Of a stretch of 28,343 bases of DNA, positions 15,268 through 22,371 are shown piece after piece. Every line of letters begins with the position of its first letter. Within the stretch, counting starts at the first letter, position 1. The stretch covers positions 1 through 28,343 of IMG/VR virus record IMGVR_UViG_3300037343_000529, one strand, 5' to 3'. The position numbers were made by a program, and so were the translations under genes. Source of the DNA: a virus. The notes under the pieces are model-generated. The model made no database searches. It saw only the letters and a program-made list of their open reading frames with translations, and was not told where the DNA came from.

Positions 15268-15297
15268 ATTATAGCTTGGGCGAGGATGCAAAGCCAA
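15268..15297 (-). promoter_or_regulatory. Promoter of the HPF/RaiA-type gene
   Basis: On the minus strand TTGGCT (15297-15292, four of six matches) is followed after 18 bases by a perfect TATAAT (15273-15268). Transcription would begin near 15261, giving a leader of about 95 bases before the start at 15166. It lies in the gap between this gene and the rightward tail gene at 15303, so the gene can be expressed when late genes are silent. Confidence 0.6.
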
Positions 15298-15302
15298 CGA
15301 CA

Positions 15303-15725
15303 ATGCCCACCACTCGCGAAACCATCCTCGCCGCGCTGCACGCGCGACTTCAGCCGCTTGCCGCCCTTGTTCTGCGTGATGAAGTCCTGCCCGAGCGGAT
15401 CCCACCTGCGGGACTGATCATTCTGCGCGACGGCCAGCCGGGCGAACCGGAAGTCACGCTCTCGCCCCTGCGCTACCACTACCAGCACCGGGCCGAGCTC
15501 GAGGTGGTCGTCCAGGCACTGAATGGCCGGGCCAGCGCCTTCGACGGCCTAATCACCGCAATAGGCGCTGCGCTGGAGGCCGACCGCACACTGGGCGGTC
15601 TTTGCGATTGGGTTGAACCCGAAGCCCCGGCATCGGTCGATCTGCCCGTTGAGGGCGCGGCGTCACTCAAAGCGGCGGTTATTACCGTTGTCCTGCATTA
15701 CACAACCACCGGCCCCCTAGCCTGA
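15303..15725 (+). CDS. Tail terminator-like protein (gpU position)
   Basis: A 140-residue protein. RETILAALHARLQPLAALVLRDEVLPERIP opens it, with LRYHYQHRAELEVVVQ in the middle and a C-terminal beta segment (AVITVVLHYTT). The pattern of an N-terminal helix and a mixed sheet, together with its place just before the tail tube gene, fits the tail terminator that caps the tube (lambda gpU). Homologues are sometimes labelled acyl-CoA transferase, for which nothing in this sequence speaks. A TTG at 15276 could extend it by nine residues; the ATG at 15303 is preferred because the family pattern begins there. Confidence 0.7.
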   Translation: MPTTRETILAALHARLQPLAALVLRDEVLPERIPPAGLIILRDGQPGEPEVTLSPLRYHYQHRAELEVVVQALNGRASAFDGLITAIGAALEADRTLGGLCDWVEPEAPASVDLPVEGAASLKAAVITVVLHYTTTGPLA

Positions 15726-15749
15726 CACCCTGACACCAAGGAGAACAAC

Positions 15750-16691
15750 ATGGCACGAGCTCAAGGAGCGCGGGCGCAGATGGCGCTTGCGTTCGAGACG
15801 ACCTATGGCACCCCGCCCGCCAGCGGTTTTACCCGCATGCCCTTCGCCAGCGCGACGCTGGGGGCGGAACAGCCGCTTCTGAACAGCGAGCTTCTGGGCT
15901 ACGGCCGCGACCCGCTGCCACCGATCAAGGATGCGGTGACGGCGGACGGCAATCTGGTCGTGCCGGTCGACGCGCAGGCGTTTGGCTTCTGGCTGAAGGC
16001 GGCCTTTGGCCAGCCAGTCACCACTGGGGCGCAAACCCCCTGGACCCACGAGTTTCGCTCGGGTGGCTGGACCCTGCCGTCGCTGTCGATCGAGACAGGC
16101 ATGCCGGAGATCCCGCGCTTTGCAATGTACTCGGGCTGCGTGCTTGATACGCTCAGCTGGCAGATGCAGCGCTCGGGGCTTCTGACCGCAACCGCCAGCC
16201 TTGTGGCGCAGGGCGAGAGTATCGCTGCCGCATCCGCTGCGGGCACGCTGGCCGATCTCGGTCTGCAGCGCTTCGGCCATTTCAACGGATCGATCACCCG
16301 CAACGGCAGCAGCTTGGGCAACATCGTCTCGGCCGAGATCACCTATGCCAACGCCCTCGACCGGGTCGAGACCATCCGCTCAGACGGGCGCATTGATGGG
16401 GCGGACCCATCCATCGCTGCACTTACCGGCCGGGTCGAGGTGCGGTTTGCCGACCAGGTGCTGGTTAACCAGGCGATCGACGGCGACCCCTGCGCGCTTG
16501 AGTTTGCTTACGTGCTGCCGTCAGGCGAGAGCCTGACGCTGACCGCCCATGCCGTCTATCTGCCACGCCCGCGCATTGAGATCTCTGGACCACAGGGCGT
16601 GCAGGCCACCTTCGACTGGCAGGCCGCGCGTGACAGCACGCTGGGCCGGATGTGCACCGTTATTCTGATCAACGGCATTGAGGAGTATTGA
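15750..16691 (+). CDS. Major tail tube protein
   Basis: A 313-residue protein beginning ARAQGARAQMALAFETTYGTPP, a common start of tail tube proteins in alphaproteobacterial phages, followed by alternating beta segments and WTHEFRSGGWTLPSLSIETGMP. Hexamers of such proteins stack to form the tail tube. AAGGAG lies eight bases before the start. It stands between the tail terminator and the assembly chaperone genes, the normal position. No extra Ig-like domain is evident. Confidence 0.88.
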   Translation: MARAQGARAQMALAFETTYGTPPASGFTRMPFASATLGAEQPLLNSELLGYGRDPLPPIKDAVTADGNLVVPVDAQAFGFWLKAAFGQPVTTGAQTPWTHEFRSGGWTLPSLSIETGMPEIPRFAMYSGCVLDTLSWQMQRSGLLTATASLVAQGESIAAASAAGTLADLGLQRFGHFNGSITRNGSSLGNIVSAEITYANALDRVETIRSDGRIDGADPSIAALTGRVEVRFADQVLVNQAIDGDPCALEFAYVLPSGESLTLTAHAVYLPRPRIEISGPQGVQATFDWQAARDSTLGRMCTVILINGIEEY

Positions 16692-16693
16692 CC

Positions 16694-17131
16694 ATGCTGC
16701 GCCTGAACCTCGCCCGCGAGCCCTACTGGCTCAATCTTTGCCTTGGCGTGCGCGTCCGGGTCGAACCGTTGACCACCGCGCTGATGGTGGCGGCGCGCAG
16801 CGACCCGGCTGTGCGCACCCTGCCTGAGGGCACCAGCGACGACGAAATCGCAGTGATCTTCGGCAAGGTCCTGGCCGAACGCGCCATTCTCGACTGGGAG
16901 GGTGTCGGCGATGCAGACGGCACACCAGTGGCAGTGACGCCTGAAGGCATCGCTGCACTGCTCGATATCTGGCCAATCTTTGAGAAGTTCCAGATGGGCT
17001 ACGTCGCCAAGGGGCTGGAGCTGGACGCGGAAAAAAACGCCTCCGCGCCCTTGCCGATTGGGTCTACGGCGGGGGCGAAGGGTATTGCGCGGTCTGCAAA
17101 GGGCCGTGCCCGGACTGCCCGCAAGTCGTGA
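16694..17131 (+). CDS. Tail assembly chaperone, short form (gpG-like)
   Basis: A 145-residue protein with a helical body (LRLNLAREPYWLNLCLGVRV, ...EGIAALLDIWPIFEKFQMGYVAKGLELD) and, after residue 115, a basic low-complexity tail. It lies between tail tube and tape measure genes, where siphophages encode a chaperone that coats the tape measure during assembly. The frame contains the slippery heptamer A AAA AAC at 17032-17038; ribosomes slipping there make the long form. GAGGAG precedes the start; a TTG at 16688 would add two residues. Confidence 0.85.
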   Translation: MLRLNLAREPYWLNLCLGVRVRVEPLTTALMVAARSDPAVRTLPEGTSDDEIAVIFGKVLAERAILDWEGVGDADGTPVAVTPEGIAALLDIWPIFEKFQMGYVAKGLELDAEKNASAPLPIGSTAGAKGIARSAKGRARTARKS

Positions 17132-17370
17132 ATGCACCGCGCACGTATGAGGGCTGGCAGGTCTGGGATCTTGCCGGACGGCTCGGCGGCCAGATCCGCG
17201 CCATACCCGGCGTTGTGCTGGGCTGGGACATGAGCGCGGCACTGGCCATGGCGGATGCACTGGGCATCGATCCGCGCGCAGCGGCCGAACTGCTACCCGT
17301 CCTTGAAGCAGTGATGGCGCGCAAACTTAACGAGCAAATGGATGCACCCGGGGGAGGACAACATGGCTGA
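16694..17370 (+). CDS. Tail assembly chaperone, -1 frameshift product (gpGT-like)
   Basis: Slipping back one base at 17032-17038 joins the first 115 codons to the frame that ends at 17370, giving about 225 residues. The added part runs RLRALADWVYGGGEGYC, then AVCKGPCPDCPQVVN and the segment EGWQVWDLAGRLGGQIRA. This protein-like reading extends unbroken upstream of the GTG at 17128, which is why the downstream frame is better seen as an extension than as a separate 80-residue gene. The cysteines in YCAVCKGPCPDC suggest a small metal site. In lambda, gpG and gpGT are made this way; the T part binds the tail tube protein. Separate initiation at 17128 cannot be excluded. Confidence 0.8.
17032..17077 (+). 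promoter_or_regulatory. Programmed -1 ribosomal frameshift signal
   Basis: The heptamer A AAA AAC (17032-17038) is in the correct register of the short-form frame (GAA AAA AAC). Seven bases later a 10-bp stem begins: CGCCCTTGCC (17046-17055) with GGCGGGGGCG (17068-17077), including two U-G pairs, around a 12-base loop. Heptamer, spacer length and stem all match known bacterial -1 signals. Confidence 0.85.
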
Positions 17371-19816
17371 GAAGCGGGTTTCTGTGCGCCTGTCCGCCAC
17401 TGGAGGGCGGCAGGTGAAGGCCGAGCTGGAAGGCGTCGGCGAGGCTGGTGCGCGCGGGTTTGGGCGGCTGTCGCGCGAAATGGAAGGCGCGAATGCCCGG
17501 CTGGCTGCCTTTGCGCGGCGCGCTCGCGTGGCAATGGCCGCAGCTGCCGCCGCAATCGCGATCGCAGCGACTGCGATGATCCGCTCAGGGCTGCAGACAG
17601 TTGATGCGCAAGCCAAGCTGGCCGCCTCGCTCGACACCACGGTCGAGAGCATTCAGGTTCTGGAGCGCGCGGGCGATCTGGCGGGCGTGTCGATGGGGCA
17701 GATCGAACAGGCCACCATGCAGCTGACGCGGCGGCTGAGCCAGGCCGCTGCGGGCACCGGGCCTGCTGCGGACGCGCTTGACCGACTGCGCCTGTCGGCG
17801 GCCGAGTTGCAAGCGCTGCCGCTCGATCAGCGTATCGCGCTTATTCAGGAGCGACTGGCAGAGTTCGTGCCCGAAGCCGAGCGCGCCGCGGTAGCCTCGC
17901 AGCTGTTTGGTGATCGTGCTGGTCTGGTGTTCACCCGCATTGATACGGCCACGCTGCGCCAAGCCACGCAAGATGTGCGCGACTTCGGGGTGGTGGTCTC
18001 CGATCAGGATGCCGCGCAGATTGAGCGGACCAATGATGCGATCTCGCGACTGGGTCTGATCTGGCGAGGGCTGTCAAATCAGCTGGCTGTTGCAGCCGCC
18101 CCTGCGCTCGAGGCCGTGGCTGGTGCGATGGCTGCTGTTGCGCGCACCACAGGGCCGCTGGGTGTTGCGATCCGCACACTCTTTGAGAATCTCGGGCGCC
18201 TGACTGCCTACGCGACCGGTATCGCAACCCTGATGGCAGGCCGGTTCGTGGCGGCCAAGATCGCGGCAGCTGTTTCGGTCCGGGGGCTCGCGATGGCACT
18301 GGTGATCCTGCGCGGGGCACTGCTGCGCCTGCCCTTTATCGCCTTGATCGTCGGGGCGGGAGAACTGGTCCACTGGTTCGGTCGCCTCGTGCGCGGCGCG
18401 GGCGGCTTTGGCACCGCGCTGTCGCTGCTGGGCGATCTCGCCCGCGAGGTCGCGGAACGCATGGCGCTGGGCACGCTTGCCATGGGTCTGCGGATCATCG
18501 CCAGCTGGTCCGAGATCAAAGCCAGCATCGCCGAGGCACTGCAGACCTCGCTCGCGGCCGTGGTCGGCTTTGGCAATGCTGTGCTCAACACATTCCAAGG
18601 CGCGTTTGAGGCGGTCAAGGTGCTTTGGGGCGCGCTGCCGGGCACGATCGGGGATTTCGCATTCCAGGCGGCCAATGCGCTGATCGCGGGTGTTGAGGCC
18701 ATGCTCAATGGTGTCGGCGAGCGCATCAATGGGTTTTTGGAGGGGATCAACACAGGGCTTGAGGCGCTGGGTGTGGAGCGCCGGGTGTCGCTGATCGGCA
18801 ATCTGGAGCTAGGCCGGATCGATAATCCATTTGAAGGATCCGCGACCGAGGCGGGCTCCCAAGCACGCGCGGCATTCCAGGCAGCCTTCACGTCCGACCC
18901 GATTGCACTGCCGGATCTCGGGCTCGGCCAATACGCATCCGATGCCCGCGCTGAGGCAGCTGCGCTGCGCGAGATGATGGCCGGTGTTGTCGGTGCCGCG
19001 ACGGCTCCGCTCGAGTCGGTTGCGGCACTTCGGGAGGCCGTAACTGCGAGCGGGCTGGCGGCGGAGGCAGGGCTGAATGGCGCGCGTGCGGCTGCCGAGG
19101 CGCTGGAAGATACGCTGGAGGCCACAGAAGAGGCAGCAGGCGCTGCGGGCGCAGCAGGGCGCAGCGCTGGCGAAGCGCTGCGGGACGGCGCTGATACGGC
19201 GCGCACTGCATGGGAGGCAACTGCGGACGCAGTGCGCGCAGCGCAGGAACGCTCCCGTGAGATTGCCAAAGGTCTGGCGCAGGACATCACCGGCCCTATC
19301 AAGGAGGCACTCAAATCTGGCGAGTTCAGCTGGCAGACATTCGCCAGTGCCATTGCAGGTATCGCGGGGAACCTCGCCAACCGGCTGATTGATCTCGCCT
19401 TCAAGCCGATCGAGAACGCGCTGATCAGCGCCTTTTCCGGCGGTGGCGGGGGTGGTGGCTTCCTCGCGAGCCTGTTCGGCTTTGCGAAGGGCGGTGTCTT
19501 TGCGGGTGGCCAGGAACTGACCGCCTTCGCCCGGGGCGGCGTCGTCACCCGACCAACGGTGTTTCCCTTCTCGCGTGGTATCGGACTGATGGGCGAGGCA
19601 GGGCCCGAGGCAATCCTGCCTCTCCGGCGCGGCCGGGGCGGGCGGCTTGGCGTTGAGATGAACAGCGAGGGTGCGGCCTCTGCAGCCCCATCTATGTCTA
19701 CCCGGATCATCAACGTGCTCGACCCGTCGATTGTTGGCGACTACCTCGCCACGCCCTCTGGCGAACGCGCGATCCTGAACGTCATCCGCCGCAATCGTGG
19801 GGCGATCAATGCCTGA
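17363..19816 (+). CDS. Tail tape measure protein
   Basis: An 817-residue protein that sets tail length and is ejected with the DNA. The N-terminus (VSVRLSATGGRQVKAELEGV) leads into long alanine-rich helices with a hydrophobic stretch at about 57-73; another hydrophobic region lies near 300-340. The C-terminal part has a glycine run and the typical FAKGGVF, FARGGVVTRPTVFPF and GEAGPEAILPL segments. GGGGGAGG before 17363 fixes the start; an ATG at 17342 lies upstream of this site. Lambda's gpH has 853 residues. The gene overlaps the chaperone frame and the next gene by eight bases at each end. Confidence 0.95.
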   Translation: MAEKRVSVRLSATGGRQVKAELEGVGEAGARGFGRLSREMEGANARLAAFARRARVAMAAAAAAIAIAATAMIRSGLQTVDAQAKLAASLDTTVESIQVLERAGDLAGVSMGQIEQATMQLTRRLSQAAAGTGPAADALDRLRLSAAELQALPLDQRIALIQERLAEFVPEAERAAVASQLFGDRAGLVFTRIDTATLRQATQDVRDFGVVVSDQDAAQIERTNDAISRLGLIWRGLSNQLAVAAAPALEAVAGAMAAVARTTGPLGVAIRTLFENLGRLTAYATGIATLMAGRFVAAKIAAAVSVRGLAMALVILRGALLRLPFIALIVGAGELVHWFGRLVRGAGGFGTALSLLGDLAREVAERMALGTLAMGLRIIASWSEIKASIAEALQTSLAAVVGFGNAVLNTFQGAFEAVKVLWGALPGTIGDFAFQAANALIAGVEAMLNGVGERINGFLEGINTGLEALGVERRVSLIGNLELGRIDNPFEGSATEAGSQARAAFQAAFTSDPIALPDLGLGQYASDARAEAAALREMMAGVVGAATAPLESVAALREAVTASGLAAEAGLNGARAAAEALEDTLEATEEAAGAAGAAGRSAGEALRDGADTARTAWEATADAVRAAQERSREIAKGLAQDITGPIKEALKSGEFSWQTFASAIAGIAGNLANRLIDLAFKPIENALISAFSGGGGGGGFLASLFGFAKGGVFAGGQELTAFARGGVVTRPTVFPFSRGIGLMGEAGPEAILPLRRGRGGRLGVEMNSEGAASAAPSMSTRIINVLDPSIVGDYLATPSGERAILNVIRRNRGAINA

Positions 19817-20975
19817 TCCCAATGGCTGGCCACCGCTCTGGCCCTTTGCGGCGGCGCAGGAGATCACCGAGGTGCTGGAATGGCGCACCGACGTGCTGTC
19901 ATCGCGCGCGGGCGAACAGCGCATCGCGCTTCGGCCCCGCCCGCGCGAGATCGTCACGCTCCGGCACCGGCTGGATGCGTTGGGCATGGCCCGCGCGGCG
20001 GAACTGGCACGGACCGGATTTGCCGGGGAGTGCCATGTGCCGCTCTGGCACATGGCACTGCAGCCGGACACAGATCTTGCGCAGGGGGCAACGGAGATCA
20101 TGATCGACACGACGGTGTCGGATTTCCGCGCCGGAGGATTGGCAGCGATCGGGATCGACGGTGGCGCAGCAGCACCCGTGGAAATCGCGACCGTTCAACC
20201 GGACAGGCTGATCTTGGCAGAGCCCGTGGCCCTGCAATTGCCCACCACGTCCGTGGTCGCACGACGGATCACGGTCGCGCCGATCCGCGCGGGCGTGCTG
20301 ACCTCTGCCGTCGAGATCGCACGAGGGCGCCAGAGCGACGGCGTGGCCAGCGCAACCTTCCTTCTGCGCGATGCCCCCGATCTCACTGCCTCTGTGCTGC
20401 CCAGCCATCTCGGCCAGCCAGTTCAGATCGATCCAAGCCTCGTTCGTGGCCCGTTGACCGCGAGCCTCCGCCACGCCGTCGAATATGTCGATAATGGCTT
20501 CGGCCCCGTCACAGTCGAACCCTTGCGCGATGTGTTCGAACGGGGCGAGGCCATCACGCTGAAGGCGCAAGGCGCGACCGAGCGCCGGGCGCAGCGCCGC
20601 TGGCTCTGGTCCTTGCGCGGGCGGCAGGCAAGCTTCTGGCTTCCAACCTGGGGGCGCGAGCTGCAGCTGCGGGCCGCGATGACCTCGGGATCGACGCTGA
20701 TGCGCGTGGCACCTGTCGCCGCGCTGGCCGCCTATGTGGGGCGCCGGGTCCTGCTGGAGATGCCAGGCGGATCTCGGTTTAGAACGATCACTGCCGCCAT
20801 CACAGATGGGCTTGTTCACCGCCTCACTCTGTCCTCCAACCTAGGCGAGCCGGTCCCGCTCGGGACAAAAGTGCATTTCTTGACCCTTGTGCGCTCGGAC
20901 GCGGACCGCGTGGAGATCCGTCATGGGCCCGTCGCCAGCGAAGTGACCCTGCCGGTTATCGAGATTCCACAATGA
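19809..20975 (+). CDS. Tail protein after the tape measure (distal tail-like)
   Basis: A 388-residue protein rich in beta segments, with PDPNGWPPLWPF at the start and RRWLWSLRGRQASFWLPTWGRELQL near residue 260. Its place between the tape measure and the DUF2163 hub corresponds to the distal tail protein in gene transfer agents and to lambda gpM. This role is inferred from order, supported by the tryptophan-rich WSLRGRQASFWLPT segment that I recognise from phage tail proteins of this kind. The ATG at 19809 overlaps the tape measure stop; a GTG at 19797 is possible. The stop overlaps the next start (ATGA). Confidence 0.75.
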   Translation: MPDPNGWPPLWPFAAAQEITEVLEWRTDVLSSRAGEQRIALRPRPREIVTLRHRLDALGMARAAELARTGFAGECHVPLWHMALQPDTDLAQGATEIMIDTTVSDFRAGGLAAIGIDGGAAAPVEIATVQPDRLILAEPVALQLPTTSVVARRITVAPIRAGVLTSAVEIARGRQSDGVASATFLLRDAPDLTASVLPSHLGQPVQIDPSLVRGPLTASLRHAVEYVDNGFGPVTVEPLRDVFERGEAITLKAQGATERRAQRRWLWSLRGRQASFWLPTWGRELQLRAAMTSGSTLMRVAPVAALAAYVGRRVLLEMPGGSRFRTITAAITDGLVHRLTLSSNLGEPVPLGTKVHFLTLVRSDADRVEIRHGPVASEVTLPVIEIPQ

Positions 20976-21832
20976 CCTATGACAGCATCGAGTCCTCGGC
21001 CGCCGAGGGCCAACCTTACTTTCTCTATCAATTCGTTGAGGGCGCAGGGGTCTGGCGTTTCACCAGCCGGGCCGAGGCCTGGATCAGCGCGGCCAGCGGC
21101 GGCGACGAGATCATCTGGGAGCCCGCCGCAGTTGCGCATGGCGACGTTGTGCAGACGAGCGAGATCGAGCGGGGTCGCCTAGAGCTGACCTGGCCGCTTT
21201 CGCATCCCTTCGCGCGCCGGTTCCTTGCGCCGCTCGGAAATACCCTGGTGACGCTGACCATCTTTCGCGGCCACGAGCAGGTCTTGGGCGAGACGGTGGC
21301 GCACTGGAAGGGGCGCGTTGTGGGCGCCGAGGTCGAGGGCCAGCGGATCATCCTGAGTTGCGAATCCGTATTCAGCACGCTGCGCCGCGCAGGCGTGCGG
21401 GCCAAGTACCAGCGCCTCTGCCGCCATGCGCTTTACGGGCGCGGTTGCGGGCTCGACATAGCGTTTCACTGGCAGAGCGGGACGGTGACGTCTGTCGCGG
21501 GCAACATCGTGTCGATCCTCGAGGCAGCAGAACAGCCCGATAGTTGGTATCGCGGCGGTGTGCTGCGGTTTGGCACGCAACTAGGCTTCATCACCGGCCA
21601 TGCGGGCGGGGTGCTCACGCTCTCGCGCCCGATGCCAGAGCTGGCAGCAGCGCAGGCCACCCCGGACCTCGACCCCGAGACCGGCGCTCCACTGCCCGTC
21701 CTCGTCGACATCGCGCCGGGCTGTGACCTACGCGCCGCCACCTGCGCGGCCAAGTTCGGCAATCTTCTCAATTTCGGGGGCTTTCCCGAAATCCCGGGCC
21801 GCAATCCCTTCGGCGGCAGTTCCATCGTCTGA
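20972..21832 (+). CDS. DUF2163 / BR0599-type tail hub protein
   Basis: A 286-residue protein of the phage BR0599 family. After beta domains (GDVVQTSEIERGRLELTWPL) come LCRHALYGRGCGLD and, near the end, GCDLRAATCAAKFGNLLNFG followed by GFPEIPGRNPF, all family hallmarks. Cysteines 150, 159, 251 and 258 make a four-cysteine set like the Fe-S cluster ligands of lambda gpL and the gene-transfer-agent hub. It should form the trimeric hub closing the tail tube. The start overlaps the previous stop (ATGA). A gap of 75 bases without features follows. Confidence 0.9.
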   Translation: MTYDSIESSAAEGQPYFLYQFVEGAGVWRFTSRAEAWISAASGGDEIIWEPAAVAHGDVVQTSEIERGRLELTWPLSHPFARRFLAPLGNTLVTLTIFRGHEQVLGETVAHWKGRVVGAEVEGQRIILSCESVFSTLRRAGVRAKYQRLCRHALYGRGCGLDIAFHWQSGTVTSVAGNIVSILEAAEQPDSWYRGGVLRFGTQLGFITGHAGGVLTLSRPMPELAAAQATPDLDPETGAPLPVLVDIAPGCDLRAATCAAKFGNLLNFGGFPEIPGRNPFGGSSIV

Positions 21833-21907
21833 CGCGCCACCACTGACGCCTGCCCAAACGCCGCCTACCGCACCCGCACCCCACCAAACAGCACAGAGCA
21901 CACCCCT

Positions 21908-22156
21908 ATGGTCTGGACCTTCATTGCACGGCTCGTCCTCGGGCTCGTGCTTTCGGCAATCTCCTATGCGCTAAGCCCGCGCCCCAAGGTCGAGAAGCCA
22001 CAGGCTGCGGGGCTCGACGATTTTACGCTGCCCACCGCCGAGGAGGGCCGGCCGATCCCGGTCGTCTTCGGCACCGTGCTCATCACCGGGCCCAATGTCG
22101 TCTGGGCCGGAGACCTCAAAGTCGATCCCATCAGGAAGAAAGGCGGCAAGAAATGA
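21908..22156 (+). CDS. Small tail-tip assembly protein with hydrophobic N-terminus
   Basis: An 82-residue protein: a hydrophobic segment (residues 5-23, IARLVLGLVLSAISYAL), then LDDFTLPTAEEGRPIPVVFG and GPNVVWAGDL, a pattern repeated in many phages just before the tip protein gene. It may correspond to part of lambda gpI, which acts in tip assembly. The hydrophobic segment could be a membrane helix or pack within the tip. The start codon lacks a clear ribosome binding site. It ends in an ATGA overlap with the next gene. Confidence 0.75.
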   Translation: MVWTFIARLVLGLVLSAISYALSPRPKVEKPQAAGLDDFTLPTAEEGRPIPVVFGTVLITGPNVVWAGDLKVDPIRKKGGKK

Positions 22157-22371
22157 CGCGTGTGACAATCCAGGACCTGCGCGATGCGCGCTATTGCCTC
22201 ACGGGCGTGCGGCCTTGGTTTCGCCGCCACGGCCTCAATTGGCAGCACTTTCTGGATCACGGCATCGATGCCGACGGGCTACGCGCGACCAATGATGCTC
22301 TTGTGGAGCCGGTGATCCGGGTCGCGGAGATGCGCGCAGCAACGCAGGAGGCCAGCGATGGGCGGGCGTAG
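22153..22371 (+). CDS. Small conserved protein before the tip gene
   Basis: A 72-residue protein, TIQDLRDARYCLTGVRPWFR followed by RHGLNWQHFLDHGIDADGL. The same pattern (a D-L-R-x-x-x-x-C-x-x-G-x-x-x-W-F core and a L-x-W-x-x-F-L-x-x-G-I segment) occurs in small proteins encoded next to tip genes in many phages, without known function. Coupled to the upstream gene by ATGA and overlapping the tip gene by 14 bases. Confidence 0.7.
   Translation: MTRVTIQDLRDARYCLTGVRPWFRRHGLNWQHFLDHGIDADGLRATNDALVEPVIRVAEMRAATQEASDGRA

Noticed and set aside
15303-15725. Acyl-CoA transferase function for the gene before the tail tube
   Set aside because: This label occurs for homologues, but the protein is only 140 residues, has no enzyme motif and lies at the tail terminator position.
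17031-17037. Seven-A run as a sequencing error breaking one gene
   Set aside because: The run is part of a textbook slippery heptamer followed by a correctly spaced hairpin at the gene position where frameshifting is expected.
17128-17370. Independent 80-residue gene starting at GTG 17128
   Set aside because: No ribosome binding site is seen and the protein-like reading extends upstream to the slippery site, so a frameshift extension is the better explanation; kept open as an alternative.
18208-19713. 501-residue leftward open frame opposite the tape measure gene
   Set aside because: Serine/alanine/proline-rich antisense shadow of an alanine-rich coding sequence, with no ribosome binding site or domain.
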